A stretch of 48,404 nt of DNA from Ectocarpus siliculosus (lineage: Eukaryota > Sar > Phaeophyceae > Ectocarpales > Ectocarpaceae): the NCBI GenBank assembly GCA_000310025.1, contig FN649749.1, positions 2,665,620 through 2,714,023 on the forward strand, in the 5' to 3' direction. The translations under genes and the position numbers were made by a program. Within the stretch, counting starts at the first letter, position 1; each line of letters starts with the position of its first letter. Shown here piece by piece: positions 32,023 through 42,500 of this stretch. A model generated the notes under the pieces. It was not told the DNA's origin. It worked only from the letters and a program-made list of their open reading frames with translations, and did no database searches.

Positions 32023-32855
32023 GCGCTCCGAAGAGCTGGACGCCGAAGAAGACGCTGGAGCACGGCCGCGATGGGAGAGAGCAGATCCGCGGCGGTGGCT
32101 GCTATCGCTGTCGCCAGAGCTGCCGCACGGCTAATCTCCTATCCTCCATGATATGACGAACAGCGAACCGTTCGAAAATAGCTGCTTCACAGCAGCATCC
32201 ATCGCATGAAAGTACAAGCATATGGACAGGATGGGTAGTGTTAGCAAGAGCTATCACGCCCAGAATTATTGCAAGCGCTTGCTCCCAATCACTCCTGAGT
32301 GTTGCTACTCGTAGAGTTCAAGGGCAGCAGCAGTAGCTGCACGTTCATGAGCGGAAGAAAGCATGGGAGGCGGAGCAGGCACATGGTTAGCAGAAGCTAC
32401 AGCGCGTGCATTGCGAGCCTGGTGACGATTATCACGAGCAAGCGCCTGCTCTCTGTTCTCTTAGAGGTATAACTCTGAGAAGCGGACACTCGGGGCGGCG
32501 ATCACACTACATGTAGCATCAGTATGCGCCGACCGAGCGCCCGCGCTGCTTCCCCGAACAGGAATCAGCGATTTTGCTACATGGTTAATAGCAGGCGTAT
32601 CGCAACGCACACCTCGGGAGGTGTTGATGGTCCTTGGTGCGGCTGAGCGCACATCAGAACGAGCACTAACTAGAGCTGCTAGGTGCAACTGCGAGTGCGG
32701 AGGGGTGTTGTACAGCGTCAGAAAAATGACAGTCCCGTCAGCAAAAGACGGGACAAGAGACACTTCACGCGAAGCGAGTGTCGGTCCTATTGCGACTGAA
32801 CGCACATCGGAAGTTCCTAGTGCGACTGAACGCACATCGGAGGGGTGTGTGGCTA
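32023..32855 (-). other. Region between ORF0 and Gag
   Basis: The Gag frame extends upstream to about 32134 without ATG (Ser-rich, SSHRRGSALSHRGRAP). An AG directly before this open stretch (GGAGATTAG/CCGTGC) could be a splice acceptor. Farther up are an Ala/Thr/Arg-rich open stretch (32461-32835) and a 25-base tandem duplication around CGATGTGCGTTCAGTCGCA (32775-32850). No domain is recognised. Confidence 0.5.
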
Positions 32856-33302
32856 CTAAGCGGAACCAGTGGCCACCACCACATCATCACCAGACACAGC
32901 AGTCTCAAAAGGAGACGGAGATGTTCCGGTGGGGGTATGAACGGCATCAACAGCAGAACCAGTGGATACAAAGGGGGCAGCCGGTTTACGCGCACGCACA
33001 CTGCTCGGGGCTATAGCCCCACGAGCACGCTCATCCTTTTGGAAAGAGCGGACACGCCTGGCCTCAGCGCGAAGCTCAGACAGACGTGCGGCCTCTTCTT
33101 GAGGATCAGCGGCGCGAGCACCAACACCATAATGCGGTGCATACAGAGCGTGGTCGAAAAAGACAGAGGCGACTGCAGGATCAACATGTGATACAGCAGG
33201 CAGCGCCTCTGGCGAACCAGGCGGTGGGAGAGGAACCGACTGCAGAGAACTGGCAGGGCTGGTGGACTCTGAGTCCTCGCTGCCGTCCCTACGATGAGAC
33301 AT
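32856..33302 (-). CDS. ORF0 of the Gypsy element, 148 residues, unknown function
   Basis: It starts with ATG at 33302 (MSHRRDGSEDSES) and ends with TAG at 32856. It is Ser/Pro-rich, with a charged helical centre (ARLSELRAEARRVRSFQK) and a Val/Thr-rich tail. It is the first ORF after the 5' LTR. Its start resembles the Ser/Arg-rich start of the open Gag frame. It may be a true accessory protein, or the first exon of a spliced Gag. No homologue is recognised. Confidence 0.5.
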   Translation of the reverse strand: MSHRRDGSEDSESTSPASSLQSVPLPPPGSPEALPAVSHVDPAVASVFFDHALYAPHYGVGARAADPQEEAARLSELRAEARRVRSFQKDERARGAIAPSSVRARKPAAPFVSTGSAVDAVHTPTGTSPSPFETAVSGDDVVVATGSA

Positions 33303-33410
33303 ACCAAGAAAGGAAAGCAGGAGCAAGACCGCGCGGTAGAGATGTTTAGCCAGTGGAGCAAAAACGAGCTCTCACGCTAGCAACTGAGAAACCAAAGAGC
33401 CGAGGGAAGG

Positions 33411-33701
33411 CTAAAATCCTTTACTGCAGACACGCCAAATGTTGTGGGATTTCACGCGTAGCGATCCCTGAAGACCCTGATGAAGACTCACTTGTTTATT
33501 AATCTCTTGGAACAGCAGTGCTTGCTGTTGCTTTGCTCTCAAAGGTAGACTGAGCACAGAGGGGGAGGACATGCTCCCTCTAAAAGGGGTCACAAAGGTC
33601 CTGTCCCCTGTTTTATCCTTCCATCGGGAGTTACATCTCCCGCACTTTCCTCTGGGAATTACTCCGCAATACCGTTGGCACTGGCTACATTCAAATCCCA
33701 T
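33411..33701 (-). CDS. Short LTR-borne ORF with CxxC...CxxC
   Basis: The ATG at 33699-33701 lies five bases inside the 5' LTR; the frame crosses the whole LTR and stops 29 bases beyond it. The first residues, MGFECSQCQRYCGVIPRGKC followed by GRCNSRW, carry two CxxC pairs, like a small zinc ribbon. The 3' LTR carries the same frame (from 21786), but its single base difference turns the last Cys into Tyr. It could be chance in a short LTR. Expression is unknown. Confidence 0.35.
   Translation of the reverse strand: MGFECSQCQRYCGVIPRGKCGRCNSRWKDKTGDRTFVTPFRGSMSSPSVLSLPLRAKQQQALLFQEINKQVSLHQGLQGSLRVKSHNIWRVCSKGF
33420..33437 (-). promoter_or_regulatory. Candidate primer-binding site
   Basis: Directly inside the 5' LTR, after two T, the minus strand reads TGGCGTGTCTGCAG. 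A tRNA primer site should start with TGG, complementary to a tRNA CCA end. I cannot assign the tRNA. Confidence 0.4.
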
Positions 33702-33705
33702 AACA
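33440..33705 (-). repeat. 5' LTR of the Gypsy element
   Basis: 266 bases, TG...CA ends, AATAAA signal on the minus strand (plus 33495-33500). GGATAAAACAGG upstream of it is a possible TATA-like element. It matches 21525-21790 at 265 of 266 positions. Confidence 0.96.
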
Positions 33706-33709
33706 TACG
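33706..33709. other. Target-site duplication, right copy (TACG)
   Basis: It repeats the four bases at 21521-21524. Removing the element and one copy restores a continuous empty site. Confidence 0.85.
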
Positions 33710-34937
33710 GTACATGGTAGATATTCATGTGACACTAAAAAACAAACGATTTACCACTGCTGCCGCCGACTTGACTGACGGATTACAGCAGGTTTCGGCA
33801 ATACAGCAGTAGTTCGGGGACACAGCAGTGGTACTCTCGGCATGTATGTGCCCATGTACAACTTCATGTGTAGAGGTAGACTACAGCAGTACTGCTGTAT
33901 GCAGTGGGTAACATTAGCACCGTGGCACCAGCATGCTTCGAAATGTATACTTGTACAGAGTCGGAGGTCCTGATACAAGAATTGGGACGCACATGTGGGT
34001 ATCAATTTTTGAATCATGAATACCACCCGACACATGCTTCGACTTGCAGTGCGAGACGAAGAGTTGGGGTGGTACTGCGGGTATTGCGGGTGGGAGCGAG
34101 TGCGGCGAGAGACGAGAGAAAGGGGACGAGAGCGACACACGCACACACCAGGCGGACACACCAGGCGGACACGAAGACTATGTAGACTACTCTATGTAGA
34201 CAGATGGCGAGAGAGACAAAAACAAGCTTCTCACACACCTACTGCTGCAACCTCGAGGCCCGAGACATGAGTCTTCTCCTTCCAGCAACCTGGCTGACGC
34301 TATCCAGCAAGTAGGGCATGCTCTCGGCATCTTGCTGCTTCGCGCTTGCTCGCCTTGGCCTGAGGTGTTGCCTGACGGCCTACCGAGCAGGGAAACCGAC
34401 TGCACCTGGACCTACAGCAGCGCCGTTAACCGCCCTGTTTGCTGAATCCTGACAGGATTTGCCCTTGGTGACCACTACCCCTCTCTATGTTGGGCCCTAC
34501 CATGGTGTCGCGCGTGTGGGGCCGTTGCCTGTGGCGTGCGTGGTGTGTTTGAAGGGGCATGCCCACTCGCCATCACATGCGGCGAGATTGATTTGGAAAG
34601 TTGCCTTGCAGCTTGCAGCGCGTTTAAAATGAAGATGTTGGTTCCAAATATTTGACACTAAATATTTGGAAACTTTGGAACGAAAATTTGGAACAATAAT
34701 AAATAAAACGGCCCTAAACAGGGTCCGCTACTGCTGTACCACGGTACGTTGGAAGATGGGATTTGGATTTTGGAGGTGGACGGGGTAAACGCGGTATGCA
34801 TGCGAATATGTACCGCATCGTCATACATTTGAGGCTTCATCTTCACAGACTGCTTGACTCTCGCTCGACCTCTGAGACACAGACTAGCTTGAAAAGGGAA
34901 GGACAGAGGCAGTCCGTCTCGTTTGCTTCTGGTGACG
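33710..34937. other. Gene-free stretch right of the Gypsy element
   Basis: No recognised gene. TACAGCAG or its complement occurs at 33784, 33802, 33882, 33892, 34413 and 34731, far above chance. A short GGCGGACAC duplication occurs at 34150-34172. Confidence 0.5.
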
Positions 34938-35300
34938 ATGGTGCCGTCTCCTTCGTTGCGGTACCGACGGAGGAGGAGTCGTTTTCGGGCAGCTGTGGCG
35001 GTTGGTGCGGCAGTGGCGGCAGGTTTGGCGGCACCTCTTCTTGCTGTTGCCGCTACGGCGCCCGCTGCGGCCGCCCAGGAAGTCGTCGACCTGCCAGAGC
35101 TCACGGGTAACCGTGGGCAGACTCAAGACCACGGACGGGTGGACCCTGAGCCACGGCAACGTCCTGGGAAGGGGCCAGGAGGTTACAACGGGTTCAGCGC
35201 TCACCCCATGATAGACGTGGGTGAGGAGTGTGTACCTAGCCCTCTCTGGGTCAAAGACGTCGACAAGTCGAGCTATGAGCTGGGGTGCGAAGAGATCGAG
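34938..35300 (+). CDS. Possible first exon of a secreted or organelle-targeted protein
   Basis: An ATG at 34938 opens 121 codons that end in phase 0 at a strong donor (GATCGAG/GTACGT). The start is Arg-rich (RYRRRRSRF), followed by an Ala/Val/Leu hydrophobic segment of about 28 residues ending in APAAAAQ, as in a signal peptide or transit peptide. A hydrophilic part and two Cys (CVPSPLW, LGCEEIE) follow. I could not place a following exon. The complementary strand has a longer open frame (34884-35312), so a shadow cannot be excluded. Confidence 0.4.
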
Positions 35301-38147
35301 GTACGTACGCATACATTTTCTGCTATTTAGTCTGGTGCATGTATATCATGAGTCTACCTCCAAACGCCCCGTGTGAAATCAAGATAACTTCAAACCAGTC
35401 TAAATGCAAGTCAATAGAGCCAGAACGGCAGGCGCTCTAATCAGGCCATTTTTTTTAGCGTTCTAACGTTCTAACGGCACCGCGAAGAATGCGTCGTGTG
35501 TGCTGGCACCTTCAGGTTTGCTTCTTGGATGGTGATATCGACCATATCGTATGTAGTCTATAGAAACTACGCCCATCTGCTCTCTGCAAATAAATAAATC
35601 TTCGCAAATTGAAAATTGACCGACACACCCAGTGTCTTGCACTACAGATAGGGCCCGGAGATAAGAAACGCCAAAATCGGATCGAGCCTCAATTTGTTTT
35701 TCTGGGCTGAAGGGCCAGCCGAAGTCGACCAACTTCTTCAACGGATTTCTTATTCCTTTGGACTGTCGGGTCCTGCTAATTCTCTTATTTTCTTGTTTCT
35801 GGTGATGGCGAAGAAAACAAAAACAACACACCAATGACCAAGCCTTCATGCAGCATTAAACCGACAGCTCGGTGTGGTGAACATTGGGGGTCGTGGCAGT
35901 ACAGAAGTACAGCAGCAATGGGTAGCGCAGCCCGCAGCGGTGCTGGGGTGCGGGGGGCGCCGCGAAAATGATCACTCTCTACATAGACTACCCCAAAAAA
36001 ATACTTGACATGAGCTAGGTAGGGGGTGGGAGCATGGCAGCAGCAGCAGCAGCAGCAGGAGTGAGTGGAACGTTTCTTTGGACACGCGCCCCCAGTTTCT
36101 ACCCCTTGCTTCTTTTGTCTTGGTATTGCACGGCCATCTTTCTTATTGGGACGTTTCTTTTGTTGTGGCCGAGATTGCGCTGAGTTTTTGGCCTTTTTTC
36201 TCATTTTCCGTCAATACTTGGGCCTTTTATTCTTCACTGAATTTTTCTTAACTGCGGGCCCCGTCTGTACTTGTGCTCGCCGCCACCGACCCCAATCTCC
36301 TGAACTGAACTGTGGGTCGACAGCAGCAGTAGTTGATGCTGCTGACGACCCGCCGTTCAGGGATTTACGGTCCGCGGCGGTGAGTACAAGCAGGTCTTGG
36401 GCATCGGTCAAATTTATTTGCGGAGATTTACGGAGACATATTTATTGGCCATTACCCCGATCGATCCTCGATATCACCGCCCAAGAAGCAAACCAAACGC
36501 GCCAGCACACACGACGCCTCTTTATGGTGTCCTCTACTGATAGCAGAACTTACGTGCAGTGAAAAAAAGCGGGAGCGTTGCGGGAAGGTTGATTCATTCT
36601 TCTTGTGCATTGGACTAGTCTCCAAAGGGTTGTGAGTTCCCCGCTAGAACGCGTGCGTGTTGCTGTTGGAGAAACCAGACGACAACAATCATCCAAATCA
36701 TCTACGCCACATCCTCGAATCAAGTGTCGGTGAACTCAAAAGCCCGGAGTAGCGTCGTGCCTCTAGGCGTGCGAACGAAGAACCCCAATGCTCGACGGAC
36801 ACGAATTGCGGAACAAGTCGGAGCTCGCAAGTAGCTGATGAGATGAGAGTGTTCCGTTCTATCCCCTGCCACCGTTCCACTGCGACTTTTCGACATTCAT
36901 TCGTTCTATCTCGCACGCAAAACTACATGAACCAAATCGACGTTTGTTTCGGGGTGCGTTTAAACTCCCTCGAGCGCACGTCCAGCTCCTCTGCCTTCTC
37001 CTCCTCCCCCTCTTCCTCCTCCTTTTCATCCCCTCCCCCTCGTTTTCTCCCCCGTACCCCGACCCCTACCCCCTACCTCCCTCTTGCTCACTTCCCTCCC
37101 CCCCTCTTCGCTGAAGTCCGAGTTAACCTCTTCTACGCGCCGAAAACATATTTGGCCATAATCTTGCGCCGCAGCAGCCTAGGCTACCCCCGTGAGGGTG
37201 CGCTGACCATGCTCTCCCTCTCATCGCCTACTTGTAGGTGTTGTACGCCGTAAAGAGCGCGGATAGACGCGGCGAGCCCGCACGCGCGCACACGGCTATA
37301 GGGGGCACACACAGATGCACAATAAGCCCCCTACAGAACATGGTGCCCCATTTATTTACTGGAATTACGGTTTCATCTTGAACTTATTATAGCGTTTGGG
37401 GGGGGTGGGGGTGGTCACTTCATACGCACCCCCCCAAAAAAAATCATCCCACATCAAAAAGGGATATGTACCTACAATATAGGTGTGCAAAATATCGGGC
37501 ACCCTGTCGCGACATATTCTGTTTCTAGATCCTGGCGGGTTCCAAGATGTTAAGTCTTTAGACTACATTGAGAAAGGTAGTGCTGAACTGAAAATGGTAT
37601 GTATTGTCAAAAAAGGTTAGTCAGTACCATACCTATGCGAAAGAAGGGTTGCAGAACCGCATCTGGTCACCGAAGTGTAAGGTGCTTTGCTCGTGCAAGG
37701 CGAACACGGAACGGGCCCGAAGACAAGAATTTTTTTCAGAAAAACAGCTTCAAACGTTCGTAGAAATAATAGAAATTGGCCTTGTACGAAACACACCTCA
37801 ATCTAGGGCGTACCGTGTGGTATGACACAGGAACGACCGGTACCCCAACAAGAAACGGTAGCTATGGACGTGTGTTGAATTGGAAACATCACCACTTATA
37901 TGTAGATACCTAGGCCACCGTTGCCGGTACAATGGCTAGATAAAGCCAACGCCGTCGGAGCGTGGGTGCCGCTAGGAGTCACCATGAGAAAGGGAGTGAG
38001 ACATTCAACCCAGGAGGGTGATCACCCCCGCTCGATGTTCGCCACACCGAGAATTTCGGGCCAATGGCGCATGAAAGATGAAAGCTTGGTGTGTTGCGTT
38101 CTTGGCAAGAGATGAGAGAATAGGAAGAAGGATGCCAAGGCCCCCCA
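35301..38147. other. Intergenic or intronic; several unassigned open segments
   Basis: Nothing is recognised. Candidates are a plus-strand frame 36065-36562 with a donor-like GCGGCG/GTGAGT at 36378, its minus-strand counterpart 36211-36411, and a CT-rich Ser/Pro frame at 36841-37253. A (CAG)7 tract lies at 36040-36060 and TACAGCAG at 35908. The stretch 37380-37450 holds G and C runs. Confidence 0.4.
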
Positions 38148-38187
38148 ATGCGAAGGTGTACCGATTCTGGTAAAAGTCAATCGACGG
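38148..38187 (+). repeat. 40-base exact direct repeat, copy 1
   Basis: It begins ATGCGAAGGTGTACCGATTC and ends TCAATCGACGG, and is identical to 38421-38460, 273 bases away. Confidence 0.9.
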
Positions 38188-38382
38188 ATACCCTGCGAAT
38201 CGGGTCCTCCTTAACACTCCACCCACAGAATTTACCCTCAACTGGGAACCTCTTGTGGCCAGGACGGGTAATTCGATGGAAGTGTCACAAGGTTCTTTAT
38301 AGGATCGATTCCAAGAGGTGTTCTCAGGACTGACACACATTGTGTCCATGGGAAAATGTCCAAGTCAGGAGAAAAAATGTGC

Positions 38383-38412
38383 ACCCAAGGAGATTCGAAC
38401 CAGTATCCTGCT
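38383..38412 (-). other. tRNA-like B-box fragment
   Basis: The minus strand reads GGTTCGAATCTCC, matching the tRNA T-arm/B-box consensus, preceded by TGGCGTCAGCAGG (A-box-like) and followed by a T6 run. The stem does not pair well and the spacing is too short for a tRNA. It is probably a tRNA-derived repeat fragment. Confidence 0.3.
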
Positions 38413-38420
38413 GACGCCAT

Positions 38421-38460
38421 ATGCGAAGGTGTACCGATTCTGGTAAAAGTCAATCGACGG
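38421..38460 (+). repeat. 40-base exact direct repeat, copy 2
   Basis: Exact copy of 38148-38187. CTGACGCCA phrases lie on both sides of this copy. Confidence 0.9.
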
Positions 38461-39133
38461 CCGCTGACGCCAACTATAAAGGAGGTGAAGCCGTGGACGG
38501 TAGCTTGCTCCTAGAGATAGATGAAGGTAGGTTCTGTCGTTGACACGCTTGTCCACGACCACGTTGAGATGGGAAAGTTGCTTGTTATTGCTGAGAGACT
38601 ATCAGCAAAGGTCTGAGGTGAAGTGGGGATCCAACTTCACCTCAGGGGGTACGCAGACTAGACAAATTCTAAGAGGGTAGGTGTCTGAAGGGTATACCTC
38701 CGGGGACCGACCCACATCCTATCAACAATAAGATGTACCCTATTTAAGCTAGCAGCCACACTCCTTAACACCAAGTAGAAATATGGACGACGTCGGCAAG
38801 TCTTGGGACACAAAGTATGGAACGGACCCACCCGTTGTTTCTCTTTTTTTTCTTCTGGCCTGTTCGGCACTTGGTGAATCAGGGTGGTTGTTGTCATCAA
38901 CCACCCGGGATCTTGAATCGAAATCTACATGGAATCTCGATATCGAGGGTAGATTGGGCGTCGTGTCCGAGTACAACACACAAAAAACGGTGCAGCCGGA
39001 GGTATGAACATGTCGTTCACGCCAGCACCGCCGAGACAACGATCTCGGGAAAACTCTGTACATTTTTCGTATGATGTTTCTAAAATGTTTGTGTTTGGCT
39101 GGCTCTGTGTCTGGTGCGGGAAACGTGGCCCAG

Positions 39134-40207
39134 GCTATGCTGGCAAACAACAAGAGGTTCGTCGGGGAGGGTCGTGTGCGAAAAGTGTACTTGGCGGAGT
39201 ACGGGGATCAGACGGTAGCTGTGAAGGTACTCCAGCACCAAGACCAAGTTAACCGGCATCGAATCGAGGTGGCAACCATGGATGCGGTGAGTTGGTTGAA
39301 AGAGTGGGCCTGTCGCTCGCCCAAGACGAAACCTTTGTGTTCGCATTTTTGTAGACCCGTTGAGGGCTGCACCTGTGCATCATTTTTTCTTCACGGTTGA
39401 TTGTCTAGATGTGTTTTTCCCTGGTCCATACATACATGTCCTAAAGGTATTCGCTTTTCCTCTTTGCCCGTTTGTTTTCTCCAGAGACCGTGGTACCTGG
39501 GCTCGTCCGTTGATTTTTCCCCAAACCGTCTGAATACCGGCGTGGTTCATTGGTGACATGGACGTACCGTCAAACGTGGGGCGTTTTGTGCCTTCACATT
39601 TTGGTGTTTTATCGTAAGTGCGCCCCTCGTCGGTTGGGTATGGCTGGGTGTGAGGACGACCTACTATCACCCCATGCCCAACATATCCCCGGTTTGTTGG
39701 GTGACAGGAATTTCCTCGTTGTACCCCTTACTTGACTTATCTCCCCCCCCCCCGGGCACTGCACCATTGCACCAACCTCCCGCGAGCGATGACGTGCATT
39801 TGCTGGCTCGGGTGACACGCTTTGAGTTGTGTTGTTTTGCGTTGTCTTTGTTGTTGTTTGTTTGTTGTTTGTCGCTACGGCGTGTGTCTTTCTCTGTCTG
39901 TGTCTTTCTCCTACTCTTTCCCTTCTCTCCGTCTGTTTTCTTCTTTTTCTTTTTCTTTTTCTTTCTTGTTCCAATCTACGGTTACCTCGCATAGCGTGTA
40001 GAGGCGAGCGGAGTGGCCTAGACTATCTGTCGTTGACTTCTATTGGCTTGCGGACCCATCGGGTCCATTTTGTTTTCGTATACCTTTTTTTGGGTAAGTT
40101 AGCCTGTGACCACGGGAATCGACCCCGTCAATCAGGTGTTAGACTCGTACGGACAGAAGAAGGTACTGGGCAGAGAGAATGGAACGGTTTTTAATGTGAA
40201 TACAACA

Positions 40208-40242
<35 letters not shown>

Positions 40243-42315
40243 TATTAGTTTAGTATACATGGCGCTTTCCACCAAAACACCGTTGACCCCCCCGACCCCT
40301 GCTCGTCTGTCTTGACGCCGATCGCGGGAGCAGGTCAGAGGTAATCCTCACATCGTCCAAACACTGGGCATATGCAACACCACGGTGGTAACCGAAGCCT
40401 TCACGCTTACTCTTTCATCCGCCATGCGCAAGCGCACGACGGCTCTACCGATCGGCGAGGCCGTCACGATGTCCTTGGACGCCGTGAGAGGCCTGCAAGC
40501 CCTCCACGAGGCTATCGGAGGCCCAATCGTACACTTTGACCTGAAACCGCCCCAGATTCTGGTGACAGGCATCGGGCAGGTGAAGCTCAACGACTTCAAC
40601 GTTGCCTGGTTCATGAGCCGAGGGCCGGACGGGAAGCCGTGTCCATTCAATATGGGTATCGAACATCGCGGGCAAACCTCACCCTGGAGATCCCCTGAGT
40701 ACCACGCCCGAAAGGTCAGCGACAGCAGTAGGGATCGGTCGGTTCAAAGCGTTTGTTCCATTGGTCGTTTCACTATAGCGGTCGCCGAGGAAGCCGCTTG
40801 CAGCAGTCAACTCCTGGTAGACGGAAGGCGACAGCTAGCTGTATTTACTGACCACCCTACCGGAGCATATAATGTATTATCTGGTCGCTATTTTTTCTAG
40901 CGATTGTCACACGCCTTAGACTATATCGCACGCGATATTGTAGGATTGAACGACGACAGGCTGATGACGACGAGGAACTTCGTCAACGGTGTGACGATGA
41001 GGACAACCAGGAGGTAAGTGGCCACCCCCCTCACTCAGCCCGTGCGCTGGGGACCCCCCGGAATATACCTACACGCTGGCGATGGCGAGTACCACGGGCA
41101 ACCCCGACGGGCTTCAACTTCTCTCCAGCAGAGGTCAACATCAAAAGCAGAACACCTCCGGAGAACGTGAAGATCGCTGAATATTTATGCGGCTGGCATG
41201 AGCTGTAATTCTGCGGAACACGTCACGTCTCCATCTATCGTGTCGGTTGCCAGGTCGAGGCTTCACCTATTGACTGACCTCAAGATGTCTGAACATGACC
41301 ATCACCGATAGGCTGGTGGGCTGTGAAGAGGCGTCGGTTCCGTCTTCTGAGGCACTCGTACGTTCGTCCCCACGACGCGATGACACAACATACTTGCGGG
41401 ATTCGTCCTGCATGGTCCCAGCTAGTGCGCATGAAGGTTTCACCCAGGTTACATGCTCACGTCCAGCATCAATGGGAATACAACACACGCACAGTTGGAC
41501 AGTACGCATGCCTTGTTCCAACAGCGTTCGTCGCACCCCTTTTGTTTTTGCCCCCTTTCATTGTCGTTTGGAACCCTTTTTAGCCCATGACGGAGAAAGT
41601 AGATATCTACTCGATGGGTCTAATCTTCCTATTAATAATAGCTGGCGACGGCATGCGCATGCCAGTGGCGCAAGAGTCGAAGGATGATGTCCCCGTGTTC
41701 GCCACACCGTGGCACAGGAGCTACTATGAGGTGCGTGAGCTTAGATTGTTTTGCTACTCGGCTGAACGCCCCCCACTCTTCGGGCGGGACAGGATTATGC
41801 GAACAGTATAGTGGTCAGCGGGTGTTGTTGTGTGTTTTCATATGTGTGTGTGAATCCCATACCGAGTCTGCCTAGTTTAAGTGCAAAAAGCGGTTACCAT
41901 TACGTCGTGCAGCATGTGTGCCACTCTGCCGTTTGTACTCGTCGTTTCCACGGTCGAACACGGCAGTTATCGGTCTGAAAGGCTCGCTAAGACCTAAGTA
42001 CGTTTTTCGTCAGTTACAAACACAAAGAGTCGACAGGCGATTTGAACGGTTTGTGTAGATCGGCCAGTAGCCCTTATGACAGATCGTTTGGAAGCACTGC
42101 GACCGATCGACAATTCCCCCCCCAGTTACGCCAGCCCTCGATAATTACCCATGTTCGTTGTTATGCCTACCCTGCCTGACAACCCCGTGGACACCAACAC
42201 GCTTTCCGGCCTTGGCAAGATCGCGCAAGACATGATTGTTGAGGAGGCCAACCGAAGACCCTCCGCTCGCCAAGTCGCTGAGCGGCTAGACGTGATCCTC
42301 CACGAGTTACCCTGA
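39134..42315 (+). CDS. Protein kinase domain gene, split, with a broken last junction
   Basis: Exons: 39134-39286 (Gly loop GEGRVRKVY, VAVK Lys, helix C Glu), 40334-40714 (hinge, HFDLKP catalytic loop, NDFN in place of DFG, WRSPEY), 41584-41730 (EKVDIYSMG, subdomain IX) and a C-terminal segment about 42160-42315 (NRRPSARQVAERL, then TGA). The first three join in phase 0 with GT-AG borders, although GTCAGC at 40715 is a weak donor. The last segment has no usable acceptor in its frame: an in-frame TAA lies at 42142-42144, and the CAG at 42122-42124 gives another frame. An upstream exon is likely missing from the model. HRD to HFD and DFG to DFN keep the key Asp residues, so activity is possible. 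The type resembles stramenopile Ser/Thr kinases with NDFN motifs, as I recall them. Confidence 0.7.
39986..40241 (+). repeat. Dispersed (AAC)n-tailed repeat, complete copy in kinase intron 1
   Basis: About 256 bases starting CTCGCATAGCG and ending in about 13 CAA units. It aligns along its whole length with the complement of 42890-43118, including ATCTGTCGTTGA, TTGCGGACC, GACCACGGGAATCGACC and GGTTTTTAATGTGAA. GGTCGATTCCC on the complement is B-box-like but one base short. Confidence 0.8.
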
Positions 42316-42448
42316 TTCCGTTAGACAACACATCAGTTTCGTGTCCAACCGATTCAAGCAAGTGTGTTTGTGCACCAAGATTCGTTCCATTATTGCCCGG
42401 CCATGAGAGAACGAGGGCTTATAAAAGGACTCTGGCCCTCCATTTTGT

Positions 42449-42500
42449 TTCGTCGTCGTCGTCGTCGTCGTCGTCGTGGTTGCGGTCGTCGTCGACATTC
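42449..42500 (+). repeat. (CGT)n microsatellite
   Basis: About nine CGT units and then broken CGT units, directly downstream of the kinase stop. Arg-rich and Thr-rich frames here are artefacts. Confidence 0.85.

Larger units (their letters stand above)
21525..33705 (-). mobile_element. Young Ty3/gypsy chromovirus-like element with a NADAR domain
   Basis: The element is about 12.2 kb, with 266-base LTRs at both ends (TGTTG...TAACA) and TACG duplications outside. It is transcribed on the minus strand, so the right LTR is the 5' LTR. Order 5' to 3': LTR, primer-site region, ORF0, Gag, frame-changed nucleocapsid, stop codons, Pol (leader, NADAR, protease, RT, RNase H, integrase, chromodomain, Tudor-like), 850-base 3' region, LTR. 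The LTRs differ at one position (C at 33633, T at the equivalent base at 21718), so insertion is recent. Domain order RT-RNase H-integrase and a chromodomain define the Gypsy family. Confidence 0.95.

Noticed and set aside
31339-32151. 270-codon plus-strand frame
   Set aside because: It is antisense to Gag, with no domain or composition of its own.
34884-35312. 142-codon minus-strand frame opposite the signal-peptide exon
   Set aside because: Less likely than the plus-strand frame, which has a hydrophobic targeting-type N terminus and ends exactly at a strong donor. Not fully excluded.
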